Below, in pieces: positions 1-6,740 of a DNA stretch of 7,278 nucleotides. The position numbers and the translations under genes were made by a program. Position 1 is the first letter of the stretch. The number at the start of each line of letters is the position of its first letter. Below the pieces are notes generated by a model. The model was not told where the DNA came from. It made no database searches and saw only the letters and a program-made list of their open reading frames with translations. The stretch is from Chlorobiales bacterium (GTDB lineage Bacteria > Bacteroidota > Chlorobiia > Chlorobiales > Chlorobiaceae). The stretch spans positions 1 to 7,278 of the forward strand of contig JAKSCY010000604.1 of assembly GCA_022360355.1 (NCBI GenBank), in the 5' to 3' direction.

Positions 1-306
1 GCTCTCCTCACAGGAATACCATCCGAAACCGGCCACCTTGCCAGAGCATATAACAATCGGGGAATCTGCGAAGAAAAAAGTGGAAACGCCGATGCCGCCT
101 TTGCCGATTACAACAAAGCCATTGAACTCGATCCCCTGCTTGAAACCGCTTACGGCAACAGGGCATGGCTTTACGAGACGCTGGGAAAAAAGAAAGAGGC
201 GTACGCGGACTATAAAAAAGCTGCCGATCTTGGTTATCGCCCGGCGATATACTGGCTCGAACAGCATGAAATGCAAGCAGGTGCAGAGATTGCAGACGAG
301 GAATAA
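1..306 (+). CDS. TPR-repeat protein, C-terminal part (5' end outside window)
   Basis: Reading frame 1 is open from the first base of the window to a TAA at 304-306 and gives 101 residues. The start lies upstream; the only Met codon in this stretch is near the C-terminus. Two adjacent 34-residue units fit the tetratricopeptide consensus. The first runs over about residues 15-48 ([13 protein letters not shown]...[11 protein letters not shown]) and the second over about 49-82 ([29 protein letters not shown]). Both show the N-R-G/A, Y/L, A-x-x-D-Y and K-A positions of the TPR helix pair. The chain ends in an acidic tail (AGAEIADEE). TPR units are protein-protein interaction scaffolds, and no enzymatic domain is visible, so the specific role cannot be told. 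The gene is convergent with kdsC. The frame is well supported by the repeat register; the longer Met-started frame over 38-316 is a shadow of it. Confidence 0.85.
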   Translation, partial: ALLTGIPSETGHLARAYNNRGICEEKSGNADAAFADYNKAIELDPLLETAYGNRAWLYETLGKKKEAYADYKKAADLGYRPAIYWLEQHEMQAGAEIADEE

Positions 307-337
307 CACAGCCTGACTGCGTGTAACAGCTTGACAA

Positions 338-357
338 CCGGGTATTGCTGCTCCCGG
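338..357. terminator. Weak hairpin between convergent genes
   Basis: CCGGG at 338-342 and CCCGG at 353-357 can form a 5-bp GC stem with a 10-nt loop, in the short gap between the TPR gene stop (306) and the kdsC-like stop (362). A bidirectional terminator would be expected here. However, neither strand has a run of T after the stem, so intrinsic termination is not well supported. Confidence 0.3.
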
Positions 358-361
358 ATTC

Positions 362-973
362 CTATCCCTCACTGGTGGAGTACTCACTGTACTTCCATTT
401 TCCCTGCTCCTGAAGAATCAGTTCCACCATCTCCCTGATGCATCCTTTCCCGCCCTCATAGGCCGAGATGTAGGAAACGCGGTTGCGAAGATACTCGATA
501 CCGTCAATCGGCGTAATGGAAAGTGCTGCTTTTTCAAGAATCGGAATATCAATAACATCATCGGCAATATAGGCACAGTCTTCATCCCGGAGGCCACAAT
601 CGACCTTGAACTTCTCGTATGCGTCTATCTTGCGTTCGCAGCCGAGATAGACGGGCTCTATCCCGATATGTTCCAGCAAATGCCGCTGGGCATCGCTTGA
701 CCGTTCCGAGAGAGCTGCTATGTGAAGCCCTCTCCGCCTGGCCTCAGCAATGGCAAGAGCATCCCTTATATTACATGAACAGCTTGCCTCTCCCCGGTCA
801 TTAACGGTTATCTGATTTCCCGTCAAGACACCTTCAACCGGAAAGATCAGCGCCTTGACCTGCCTGAGTGCGTTCTGCAGGAGCTGGGAAGCGTCCCCTG
901 AAGACAACTGAATACCAAAATAATTCAAACCGGACACTGTATCTGTATTTATAACATTGAAATGAGCTGACAA
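362..973 (-). CDS. kdsC: KdsC-like HAD-family protein with degenerate active site
   Basis: This is a 203-residue homologue of Kdo-8-phosphate phosphatase (KdsC, HAD superfamily subclass C0), which normally removes phosphate from the KdsA product in the cytoplasm. Family landmarks visible are GVLT (48-51), the N-x-R-D motif (68-71), LSERSS in the motif II region (88-93), the K115 region, ADDxID (137-142) and the C-terminal GGKGCIRE (174-181). The catalytic motif I, normally DVDGVLTDG, reads PVEGVLTG. The nucleophile Asp is Pro45 (codon at 839-841) and the acid/base Asp is Glu47 (833-835); the motif II TGR is SER and the motif IV GDD is ADD. I infer a catalytically inactive or altered protein, although the frame is intact. 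The start is uncertain. The annotated start is TTG directly after the kdsA TAG, with only GGA as a Shine-Dalgarno; GTG at 937 and TTG at 928 or 907 are alternatives, and no ATG precedes the domain. The symbol marks homology, not proven activity. Confidence 0.8.
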   Translation of the reverse strand: MSAHFNVINTDTVSGLNYFGIQLSSGDASQLLQNALRQVKALIFPVEGVLTGNQITVNDRGEASCSCNIRDALAIAEARRRGLHIAALSERSSDAQRHLLEHIGIEPVYLGCERKIDAYEKFKVDCGLRDEDCAYIADDVIDIPILEKAALSITPIDGIEYLRNRVSYISAYEGGKGCIREMVELILQEQGKWKYSEYSTSEG

Positions 974-1792
974 CTAATTCCGTATACACGCATGGAGTTT
1001 CTGCAACTGCAGGACAATCCGTGGAAAGTCTTTGAGAGAAACCTGGGTGGCTGCGTCGGACATGGCGTTTTCAGGGTCAGGATGAACCTCGAAAAAGAGA
1101 CCGTGAACACCTGCGGCAACCGCAGCCCTGGCCATAGGAAGCAGAAACTCCCTTTCTCCCCCGGAAACCTTTTTGCCGGCGGAAGGAAGCTGGAGACTAT
1201 GGGTTGCATCGTAAACCACAGGGTAACCGGTACCGGCCATTTTGGGAATCCCTCTGAAATCAACAACCAGGTTGTGGTACCCGAACGTCGTGCCTCTTTC
1301 GGTCAGCATTATGCGTGCGTTACCTGTACAGGCGACCTTTTCCGCTGCCATTTCCATATCTTCAGGAGCCATAAACTGCCCCTTTTTTATGTTCACAGAG
1401 AGACCGGACTTTCCGGCTGCCGTCAGCAAATCCGACTGGCGACTGAGAAAAGCCGGTATCTGCAGCACATCGACATACTGCGCCGCCCGATCCACCTCAT
1501 GCGTCTCGTGAACATCGGTCAGCACCGGCATATCGAATCGCTCCCTTATCTCACCAAGGATTTCAAGTGCCGCCTTGTCACCTATTCCGGTAAAGGAAGA
1601 GGCCGAAGAACGGTTGGCCTTACGGAAAGAACCCTTGAAAACAAACGGTATCCCGTCTGATTCGCGAAGTGCATGCAGTGCCGAAGCAACTTCAAATGCC
1701 ATCTCATCTCCCTCGATGACGCAGGGGCCTGCTATAAAAAACAACGAGGAATCACCGGGGACAGTGACTGCTCCGATCGAGAACTTTTGCAC
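974..1792 (-). CDS. kdsA: 3-deoxy-D-manno-octulosonate 8-phosphate synthase (EC 2.5.1.55)
   Basis: KdsA condenses phosphoenolpyruvate with D-arabinose-5-phosphate to give Kdo-8-phosphate, the precursor of the Kdo sugar that links lipid A to LPS core; it is cytoplasmic. The 272-residue product has the family signatures [12 protein letters not shown] (52-63), LTDVHE (91-96), QIPAFLSRQ (111-119) and NIKKGQF (134-140). The metal-site residues of the metal-dependent (class II, Aquifex-type) enzymes are all present: Cys24 in AGPC, His198 in DATHS, Glu235 in FFEVHPDPE and Asp246. Their mutual spacings equal those of the Aquifex residues Cys11, His185, Glu222 and Asp233 as I remember them. The metal-free E. 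coli type has Asn in place of that Cys. The start is GTG at 1790-1792: an in-frame TAA lies two codons upstream and no closer ATG exists, although the ribosome site is weak. The gene is followed without a gap by the kdsC-like frame. Confidence 0.95.
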   Translation of the reverse strand: MQKFSIGAVTVPGDSSLFFIAGPCVIEGDEMAFEVASALHALRESDGIPFVFKGSFRKANRSSASSFTGIGDKAALEILGEIRERFDMPVLTDVHETHEVDRAAQYVDVLQIPAFLSRQSDLLTAAGKSGLSVNIKKGQFMAPEDMEMAAEKVACTGNARIMLTERGTTFGYHNLVVDFRGIPKMAGTGYPVVYDATHSLQLPSAGKKVSGGEREFLLPMARAAVAAGVHGLFFEVHPDPENAMSDAATQVSLKDFPRIVLQLQKLHACIRN

Positions 1793-1979
1793 CTGTTAAA
1801 CTGTTATTTCTTCCCGGTCAGCTACTGCTTGATACAGTACAAGGTTATGCATCTGTACATCCCGAAATCGTCCGGGCTATGTAAAACGCCTAACTCAGGT
1901 TATAGCTTTCTTGTATTAAAACCTTAATTTTACAACTTAACATATTATTTCATATTCCATAACTCATCAAAATGCAGGT
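1793..1979. promoter_or_regulatory. Divergent intergenic region between kdsA and clpB half-gene
   Basis: This 187-bp gap separates the divergent kdsA and clpB-like genes, so it should hold the promoters of both clusters. The clpB-proximal part (about 1905-1970) is strongly AT-rich. For the minus strand, a -10-like TATAAC (plus-strand 1899-1904) lies 17 bp from a poor -35-like TTAAGG, which would give kdsA a leader of about 100 nt. For the plus strand, TATTAT at 1943-1948 is a possible -10 without a convincing -35. No CIRCE-type heat-shock operator (TTAGCACTC/GAGTGCTAA) is visible. No remnant of a ClpB N-terminal half is encoded here. The promoter assignments are guesses by eye; the regulatory role of the region follows from the divergent arrangement. 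Confidence 0.45.
1856..1883. repeat. Interrupted inverted repeat in the kdsA/clpB intergenic region
   Basis: TACAT (1856-1860) followed by CCCG (1861-1864) is mirrored by CGGG (1873-1876) and ATGTA (1879-1883), with an 8-nt centre and a 2-nt CT bulge on one side. As RNA read from the minus strand, CCCGGA and TTCGGG can pair over 6 bp (one G-U) with a 4-nt loop, and the outer ATGTA/TACAT arms can add 5 bp. It would lie in the 5' leader of kdsA if the proposed promoter at about 1900 is right. No T-run follows, so it does not look like a simple terminator. It could be an operator or a leader hairpin, and it may also be chance. Confidence 0.4.
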
Positions 1980-3302
1980 ATGAATTCTTCGGACACAAGG
2001 CAAAGATTAGAAGAAATTGAAAAACAGCTTGCCAACCTCCACGAAGAGCAGCGAAGGATCAAAGCACGCTGGGATGCAGAAAAAGATCTTATCCAGGAAT
2101 CCAGAAAACTGAAATCGGAACTGGAGGACCTCAAACACCAGGCTGAGGATTACGAAAGAAGCGGTGATTACGGCAAAGTTGCCGAAATACGCTACGGACG
2201 GATTGCGGAGATTGAAAAAGAGATTGAAAACAACAAAAATAAAATAGAAGAGAAGCAGGCTTCAGGTGAACTTCTCATGAAGGAAGAAATCGACGCAGAG
2301 GATATCGCGGACATTGTTTCCAGGTGGACCGGCATACCGGTCAGCAAGATGCTTCAGTCGGAACGACAAAAGCTTTTGCACATCGATGATGAACTCCATA
2401 AACGGGTGATTGGTCAGGACAAAGCCGTACAGGCAGTCAGCGAAGCGGTCAAACGATCACGCGCAGGTATGGGGGATGAAAAAAAACCCATAGGCTCGTT
2501 TATTTTTCTCGGACCGACCGGCGTCGGCAAGACAGAGTTGGCCCGCACCCTCGCGGAATACCTCTTCGACGATGAAGACGCGATGATACGCATCGACATG
2601 AGCGAATATATGGAGTCACATACGGTCAGCCGCCTTGTCGGCGCTCCTCCCGGATACGTCGGTTATGAAGAAGGCGGCCAGCTTACCGAAGCGGTGCGAA
2701 GAAAGCCGTTCTCGGTTGTTCTTCTGGACGAAATTGAAAAGGCCCACCCGGATGTGTTCAACATTCTGCTGCAAATACTCGATGACGGCAGGCTGACCGA
2801 CAGCAAAGGGCACACGGTAAACTTCAAGAACACGATCATCATCATGACAAGCAACATCGGGGCTCAGCTTATCCAGAGCGAAATGGAAAAGATGGGCAGC
2901 GCAAACCGTGATGACGTTCTGGAAACTCTCCGGGAAAAACTGTTCCAGCTCCTGAAGCAACAGGTTCGTCCCGAGTTTCTCAACCGTATCGACGAAGTCA
3001 TTCTCTTTACTCCTCTCAGCAAGGAAGATCTTGAAAAGATCGTTACGATACAGTTCGATCTGATCAGGAAATTAGCCCTTCGTCAGAACATCAGCCTGAA
3101 GCTCGAAAAAGATGCCCTGCTCTGGCTTTCCAATGCGGGATTTGATCCCGCATTCGGAGCCCGCCCCCTGAAACGAATGATGCAGCGGCATATAACCAAC
3201 AAGCTCTCGGAAATGATTCTCGAAGGGACGATCCGGGAAGGCGATTCAGTAGACATAACCGTTGAGAACGGGGGCCTCTCTCTTGTAAAAACAGGCTCCT
3301 GA
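1980..3302 (+). CDS. clpB: Half-length ClpB: partial middle domain plus NBD2 AAA+ ATPase
   Basis: The 440-residue product matches only the C-terminal half of ClpB/Hsp104 (about 860 residues). Residues 1-100 are a charged coiled coil equivalent to the later part of the ClpB middle domain, including [10 protein letters not shown] (71-80). The linker WTGIPVSKM (116-124) and a complete second AAA+ module follow: Walker A GPTGVGKT (178-185), pore loop GYVG (225-228), Walker B VVLLDE (246-251), sensor 1 TSN (290-292), arginine-finger region NRID (335-338) and sensor 2 GARPLKR (393-399). The N-domain and NBD1 are absent. There is no IGF/LGF loop, so a ClpP partner is unlikely. The start is ATG 1980: an in-frame TAA lies at 1938-1940 with no earlier start codon, and CAGGT just upstream is a poor ribosome site. 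A three-codon frame (ATG 1972) ends in a TGA overlapping this ATG. Every ATPase motif is intact, so this is probably a functional stand-alone protein rather than a decayed gene. It heads a three-gene cluster. Confidence 0.9.
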   Translation: MNSSDTRQRLEEIEKQLANLHEEQRRIKARWDAEKDLIQESRKLKSELEDLKHQAEDYERSGDYGKVAEIRYGRIAEIEKEIENNKNKIEEKQASGELLMKEEIDAEDIADIVSRWTGIPVSKMLQSERQKLLHIDDELHKRVIGQDKAVQAVSEAVKRSRAGMGDEKKPIGSFIFLGPTGVGKTELARTLAEYLFDDEDAMIRIDMSEYMESHTVSRLVGAPPGYVGYEEGGQLTEAVRRKPFSVVLLDEIEKAHPDVFNILLQILDDGRLTDSKGHTVNFKNTIIIMTSNIGAQLIQSEMEKMGSANRDDVLETLREKLFQLLKQQVRPEFLNRIDEVILFTPLSKEDLEKIVTIQFDLIRKLALRQNISLKLEKDALLWLSNAGFDPAFGARPLKRMMQRHITNKLSEMILEGTIREGDSVDITVENGGLSLVKTGS

Positions 3303-3317
3303 CAGGAAAACCGTGGA

Positions 3318-4439
3318 ATGAAACAAACCCTGCTTTTTCTTTTCTTCCTGGTTCTGCACCCGTTGACTGCCTGCGCTGCAGTTCAGCGGGGGCAGGATCA
3401 GCTCGATATGAAAATAGGGCAGATGATCATGGTTGGTTTTCGGGGAACCACTCTGCAGGAAGCACCCGACCTTAGGGAAGATATAACAAAACGTAATCTG
3501 GGAGGGGTGGTTCTTTTCGATTACGACGTTCCCTCGAAATCTTCCGGAAGAAACATAACCGCTCCTGATCAGTTGAGAAAACTCACTCGTGAACTGCAAC
3601 AGGCAGCGGCTGTTCCACTCTTTATTGCCGTTGACCAGGAAGGCGGTAGAATAGCAAGACTGAAAACAAAATACGGCTTCCCCGAAAGCGTTTCAGCCGC
3701 CGAACTCGGACAGATAAACAATCCTGACAGCACGTACCGTTCTTCGCTCATAACCGCTGAAACTCTTGCCAATACCGGCGTCAATGTCAATTTTGCTCCG
3801 GTGGTCGATCTCAACAGCAACCCTGAAAACCCGGTTATCGGCAGTCTGGAGAGAAGTTTTTCATCAGACCCCGCCGTTGTATCCGTTCATGCCGCAGCAA
3901 CGGTAAAGGCACTGTGTGCAAAAAAGATTGTCCCGACGCTCAAACACTTCCCGGGCCACGGCAGTTCGACAACCGATACACACAAGGATTTCACCGATAT
4001 CACCATGAGTTGGGATAAAACCGAGCTGGAACCTTACAGGAAACTTATCGGGGACGGTTATAGCGGCTTTGTCATGACAGCCCACGTTTACAACGCCAAC
4101 CTTGACCCCATCTATCCTGCGACGCTGTCGAAACGTATTATCACCGGGATTTTGCGCGACTCGCTCGGATTCAGCGGCCCTGTCATCAGCGACGACATGC
4201 AGATGCAGGCTGTGGCAGCCCACTACAACCTAAGCAAGGCGATCACGCTGGCACTTGAAGCAGGAGTCGATATCCTGCTTTTTGCCAACAATTCGAGCTA
4301 CGACCCTGAAATTGCTCAAAAAGCCATATCGATCATCCACTCGCTTGTTGACAAGGGAATGCTCACTCCGGAACGTATCGACAGCTCTTACCGGCGGATC
4401 ATGAAACTGAAGCAACAATACCTGAATAGCTCCCCATGA
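3318..4439 (+). CDS. NagZ-like GH3 beta-N-acetylhexosaminidase, predicted lipoprotein
   Basis: This 373-residue glycoside hydrolase family 3 protein has NagZ-type motifs. These are [10 protein letters not shown] (106-115), [10 protein letters not shown] (157-166), KHFPGHG (209-215) followed by D220 and H222 (the Asp-His acid/base pair of NagZ enzymes) and ISDDM (290-294), whose first Asp (292) aligns with the GH3 nucleophile. NagZ enzymes remove terminal N-acetylglucosamine from muropeptides during peptidoglycan recycling. Unlike the cytoplasmic E. coli NagZ, this protein begins with a signal peptide: MK, a Leu/Phe-rich core, and LTAC ending at Cys19, which fits a lipobox. It is therefore probably a periplasmic-facing lipoprotein. 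Ala at +2 is compatible with outer-membrane sorting under the E. coli rule, but that rule may not apply here. The gene starts 15 nt after the clpB stop with AGG/GTGGA upstream, and its stop overlaps the next start by 4 nt, so co-transcription is likely. The exact substrate is not proven. Confidence 0.88.
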   Translation: MKQTLLFLFFLVLHPLTACAAVQRGQDQLDMKIGQMIMVGFRGTTLQEAPDLREDITKRNLGGVVLFDYDVPSKSSGRNITAPDQLRKLTRELQQAAAVPLFIAVDQEGGRIARLKTKYGFPESVSAAELGQINNPDSTYRSSLITAETLANTGVNVNFAPVVDLNSNPENPVIGSLERSFSSDPAVVSVHAAATVKALCAKKIVPTLKHFPGHGSSTTDTHKDFTDITMSWDKTELEPYRKLIGDGYSGFVMTAHVYNANLDPIYPATLSKRIITGILRDSLGFSGPVISDDMQMQAVAAHYNLSKAITLALEAGVDILLFANNSSYDPEIAQKAISIIHSLVDKGMLTPERIDSSYRRIMKLKQQYLNSSP

Positions 4440-4930
4440 AAACACTGTATCTCGTCAGGCATGCAAAGTCGAGCTGGGACAACCCGAACCAGGGTGACTT
4501 CGACCGCCCCCTGAACAGGCGCGGCGAAAAAGCTGCTCCTTTCATGGCAAAGCTGATGCAACAGAAAAGCGTGAATCCCGATCTGATTCTGTCGAGCCCG
4601 GCAAACCGCGCACTGACAACGGCGGAAATATTCTGCGAAACCCTGGGATATCCGCCGGAAAATATCGAACAGCGAATTGAAATTTATGAAGGCGGACTCA
4701 ATCATATGCTGCGGCTTGTCCAGCAAATACCCGATAGCTGCACTACTGCAATGCTTTTTGGACACAATCCTACCCTTACCTCTTTTGCAAATTTCATATC
4801 CGGTAAACACCTCGAAAATATCGTCACCTGTGGTATTGTCAGGATCGACATGAAAAACAGTTCATGGCAAGAAACCTTGCTGAACTCGGGAGAACTGATG
4901 TGGTACGAGTATCCGAAGAAGTACCGGTAG
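4436..4930 (+). CDS. sixA: SixA-type phosphohistidine phosphatase (histidine phosphatase superfamily)
   Basis: The 164-residue product has the histidine-phosphatase core. LVRHAKS (6-12) carries the catalytic His9, [14 protein letters not shown] (21-34) is typical of the SixA branch, [12 protein letters not shown] (53-64) holds the phosphate-binding Arg58, and GHNPTL (109-114) carries the second active-site His110. Glu85 in IYEG is a candidate acid. The short length without added domains fits SixA-like proteins. E. coli SixA dephosphorylates phosphohistidine on a PTS-related phosphocarrier, but in other lineages the substrate is often unknown, so the symbol indicates family only. No signal peptide is seen and the protein should be cytoplasmic. 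The ATG overlaps the TGA of the GH3 gene (ATGA), which implies translational coupling. It is the last gene of the plus-strand cluster. Confidence 0.85.
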   Translation: MKTLYLVRHAKSSWDNPNQGDFDRPLNRRGEKAAPFMAKLMQQKSVNPDLILSSPANRALTTAEIFCETLGYPPENIEQRIEIYEGGLNHMLRLVQQIPDSCTTAMLFGHNPTLTSFANFISGKHLENIVTCGIVRIDMKNSSWQETLLNSGELMWYEYPKKYR

Positions 4931-4935
4931 GCAAT

Positions 4936-4965
4936 TGACACAAGCCCCCCTGAGTTAACTTGTCA
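4936..4965. terminator. Possible bidirectional terminator between sixA and gpsA
   Basis: TGACACAAG (4936-4944 region) can pair with CTTGTCA (4959-4965), allowing a two-base bulge and a 14-nt loop. It sits in the 40-bp gap between the convergent sixA and gpsA stops. The stem is imperfect and has no adjacent T-run (a T-rich stretch on the plus strand comes only at about 4980, inside gpsA). The position is right for a shared terminator, but the structure is weak. Confidence 0.3.
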
Positions 4966-4970
4966 CTATA

Positions 4971-5972
4971 TCAAAGTTCCTTTTTCGGCTCCCTTGTCAT
5001 CAGATCCGGAATAGCTTCTTCTGCAGGCTTGTTTTCGAACAGCATTCCGTAAACAGCTTCGGTAATCGGCATGTCCACCCCCAGTTTCCGGCTCAGCGCA
5101 ACCACGGCTTTTGTTGTCGGAACACCTTCGGCAACCATCTTCATCTGACCGACAACTTCATCCAGTTTCTTGCCCTTTCCGATCTGCTCCCCAAGAAAAC
5201 GGTTCCGGCTGTGGCGGCTCAGACAGGTTACAACAAGATCTCCTATGCCTGAAAGGCCTGAAACGGTCATCGGCTCCCCGCCAAGGCTGACGGCAAGACG
5301 GGACATCTCTGCAAGCCCCCTGGTGATGATCGCTGCTTTCGCGTTGTCGCCAAACCCGATACCATCGGATATCCCTGCAGCAATCGCTATGATATTCTTC
5401 ACTGAACCCGCAATCTCAACACCGACGATATCAGTGTTGACATAGACCCGAAACGTGCTGGTGTGAAACGTTTCCTGAACTTTTTCGGCTGTTTCAAGAG
5501 AGGATGATGCAGCGACAACAGTCGTCGGTTGTTTTCCCGACACTTCTTCAGCGTGACTCGGACCGTAAAGCACAGCCACCTTTTCGGGTAAAATTTCCGG
5601 AAGCACGTCAAAAATCACTTCCGACAAACGTTTGCCGGAGTTACGTTCGATGCCCTTGGCAACATTGACAATGATAGTGTCTTCAAGAGAAACTTCACGG
5701 AGCAATGAAAGCGTTTCGCGCAATGCCTGCGAAGGCACTGCGGTAACGATCATTCCTGCACCCTCGACAGCCCGGGCCATGTCGCCTTCTATGCGAAGAT
5801 TTTCAGGCAAAACAACACCCGGCAGGTAGCGAGCGTTCTCACGGGTACGGTCAAGTTCACGGGCAAACTCCGGACAGTGCGCCCAGAGGCTCACCGGGCA
5901 ACCTTTTTCAGCAAGCAGCACGGCAAGTGTCGTTCCCCAGCTTCCTGCGCCTAAAATCGTTACTTTCATCAT
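4971..5972 (-). CDS. gpsA: NAD(P)-dependent glycerol-3-phosphate dehydrogenase (EC 1.1.1.94)
   Basis: GpsA reduces dihydroxyacetone phosphate to sn-glycerol-3-phosphate, the backbone for phospholipids, in the cytoplasm. The 333-residue product is full length. The N-terminal Rossmann motif [10 protein letters not shown] is at 8-17, followed by TAVPSQALR (77-85), NVAKGIE (103-109, with Lys106), GPSHAEEV (137-144), [12 protein letters not shown] (189-200, catalytic Lys192), [12 protein letters not shown] (208-219) and [12 protein letters not shown] (239-250). Two consecutive ATGs lie at 5972 and 5969. The Shine-Dalgarno-like GAAGAGG touches the first and is 3 nt from the second, and family members usually begin MKVT, so the second ATG may be the true start. 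It lies 21 nt after plsY, which uses its product, and is the last gene of the purM-plsY-gpsA run. Confidence 0.96.
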   Translation of the reverse strand: MMKVTILGAGSWGTTLAVLLAEKGCPVSLWAHCPEFARELDRTRENARYLPGVVLPENLRIEGDMARAVEGAGMIVTAVPSQALRETLSLLREVSLEDTIIVNVAKGIERNSGKRLSEVIFDVLPEILPEKVAVLYGPSHAEEVSGKQPTTVVAASSSLETAEKVQETFHTSTFRVYVNTDIVGVEIAGSVKNIIAIAAGISDGIGFGDNAKAAIITRGLAEMSRLAVSLGGEPMTVSGLSGIGDLVVTCLSRHSRNRFLGEQIGKGKKLDEVVGQMKMVAEGVPTTKAVVALSRKLGVDMPITEAVYGMLFENKPAEEAIPDLMTREPKKEL

Positions 5973-5981
5973 CCTCTTCCC
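5973..5981 (-). promoter_or_regulatory. Ribosome binding site of gpsA
   Basis: Read on the minus strand, GGGAAGAGG lies directly before the double ATG. This is the most purine-rich Shine-Dalgarno candidate I noticed in the window. Its position favours the second ATG (5967-5969) over the first, because the first leaves no spacer. Confidence 0.5.
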
Positions 5982-5993
5982 GATACAACGGTA

Positions 5994-6701
5994 TCAGGAA
6001 TGTCCGTGGAATTTTACCCGGTTTTCATTTCCCGAAAGCAGACGCCTGATATTTTCCCTGTGAGTGTAAATGATCGCCAGCGCAACGATAAGTCCGAAAA
6101 TCAGAAGATGATAATCGAGACTGTCATGAATAAACACCCTGGTGTCGAACATTTTAACGTAGTAATCGAGCCCTTCACCAAGATCAAACAGGTATTTTCT
6201 TACAGCGATTATGAGCGGAAAAGCAACTGCCGCCAACATGGAAGCGACGGAAACGTATCTCGAAGCAAGCACGGCGAGCAGGAAAACTCCCAGCACAAAG
6301 AGCGTAGTCACCGGCGCTATGCCGAACATCATACCCGCAGCAGTACTCACGCCCTTTCCCCCCTTGAAGCCGGCAAAAACAGTGAACACATGACCGAAAA
6401 CTGCGCTTAATCCTGCTATCAGCCGCAACGCTATAGGATTGATATCCGGCATTGGGCCAAGAGGGTATGCTTCGAAAAATACCACAACGGATATTGCTGC
6501 AATGGCACCCTTGACAATATCAAGGACAGTCACCGCAAGCCCTGTTTTCCAGCCGAGCACCCGAAAAGCATTGGTACCACCGGCATTTCCGCTGCCGTAA
6601 TCACGAATATCGATACCTCTGAGCAGTTTACCCGCAATGATACTGGTAGGTATCGAGCCGATAAGGTAACTCACTGCCAAAATAACAATCAAAGTAAGCA
6701 T
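5994..6701 (-). CDS. plsY: Acyl-phosphate:glycerol-3-phosphate acyltransferase PlsY
   Basis: PlsY is an inner-membrane enzyme that transfers an acyl group from acyl-phosphate (made by PlsX) to sn-glycerol-3-phosphate, giving lysophosphatidic acid. The 235-residue product has the three family motifs: [14 protein letters not shown] (37-50), GHVF then GFKGGKGV (103-106 and 111-118), and [14 protein letters not shown] (213-226). Several hydrophobic segments are visible, at about 3-23, 54-76, 90-110, 128-147, 151-168 and 198-212. The protein is about 30 residues longer than E. coli PlsY (205 by memory). The excess lies mainly in a polar loop at about 169-197 before the last membrane segment. The ATG start at 6701 puts the first membrane helix at the N-terminus as expected, but no good Shine-Dalgarno is seen. 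It lies between purM (39 nt upstream) and gpsA (21 nt downstream). Confidence 0.96.
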   Translation of the reverse strand: MLTLIVILAVSYLIGSIPTSIIAGKLLRGIDIRDYGSGNAGGTNAFRVLGWKTGLAVTVLDIVKGAIAAISVVVFFEAYPLGPMPDINPIALRLIAGLSAVFGHVFTVFAGFKGGKGVSTAAGMMFGIAPVTTLFVLGVFLLAVLASRYVSVASMLAAVAFPLIIAVRKYLFDLGEGLDYYVKMFDTRVFIHDSLDYHLLIFGLIVALAIIYTHRENIRRLLSGNENRVKFHGHS

Positions 6702-6740
6702 AACACACTTGAGGTTAATTCAATAATGACCGGAGCGTCA

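Noticed and set aside
38..316. 92-residue plus-strand ORF overlapping the TPR gene
   Set aside because: It lies in another frame than the clear TPR repeats of frame 1, and its translation is low in complexity (Lys/Arg-rich) with no family resemblance.
992..1660. 222-residue plus-strand ORF opposite kdsA
   Set aside because: It is fully antisense to a complete, well-conserved kdsA. The translation is rich in Arg, His and Cys with no recognisable domain, and it has no supporting ribosome site.
1793..1979. Possible remnant of the missing ClpB N-terminal half
   Set aside because: The frame of clpB hits a TAA at 1938-1940. The rest is AT-rich and codes for nothing resembling NBD1, and kdsA begins right after on the other strand.
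1793..1979. CIRCE/HrcA heat-shock operator in front of clpB
   Set aside because: I looked for the TTAGCACTC...GAGTGCTAA dyad and found none; the inverted repeat present has an unrelated sequence.
1972..1983. Three-codon leader frame (Met-Gln-Val-stop) overlapping the clpB start
   Set aside because: So short a frame arises easily by chance, and no ribosome site precedes it. It is noted in the clpB entry only.
2850..2930. ClpP-docking (IGF/LGF) loop in the AAA+ module
   Set aside because: The segment after sensor 1 reads [12 protein letters not shown] with no such tripeptide, so the protein is ClpB-like and not ClpA/ClpC-like.
6000..6410. 136-residue plus-strand ORF opposite plsY
   Set aside because: It is antisense to plsY, whose three motifs and membrane segments are intact. 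The product has no recognisable features.
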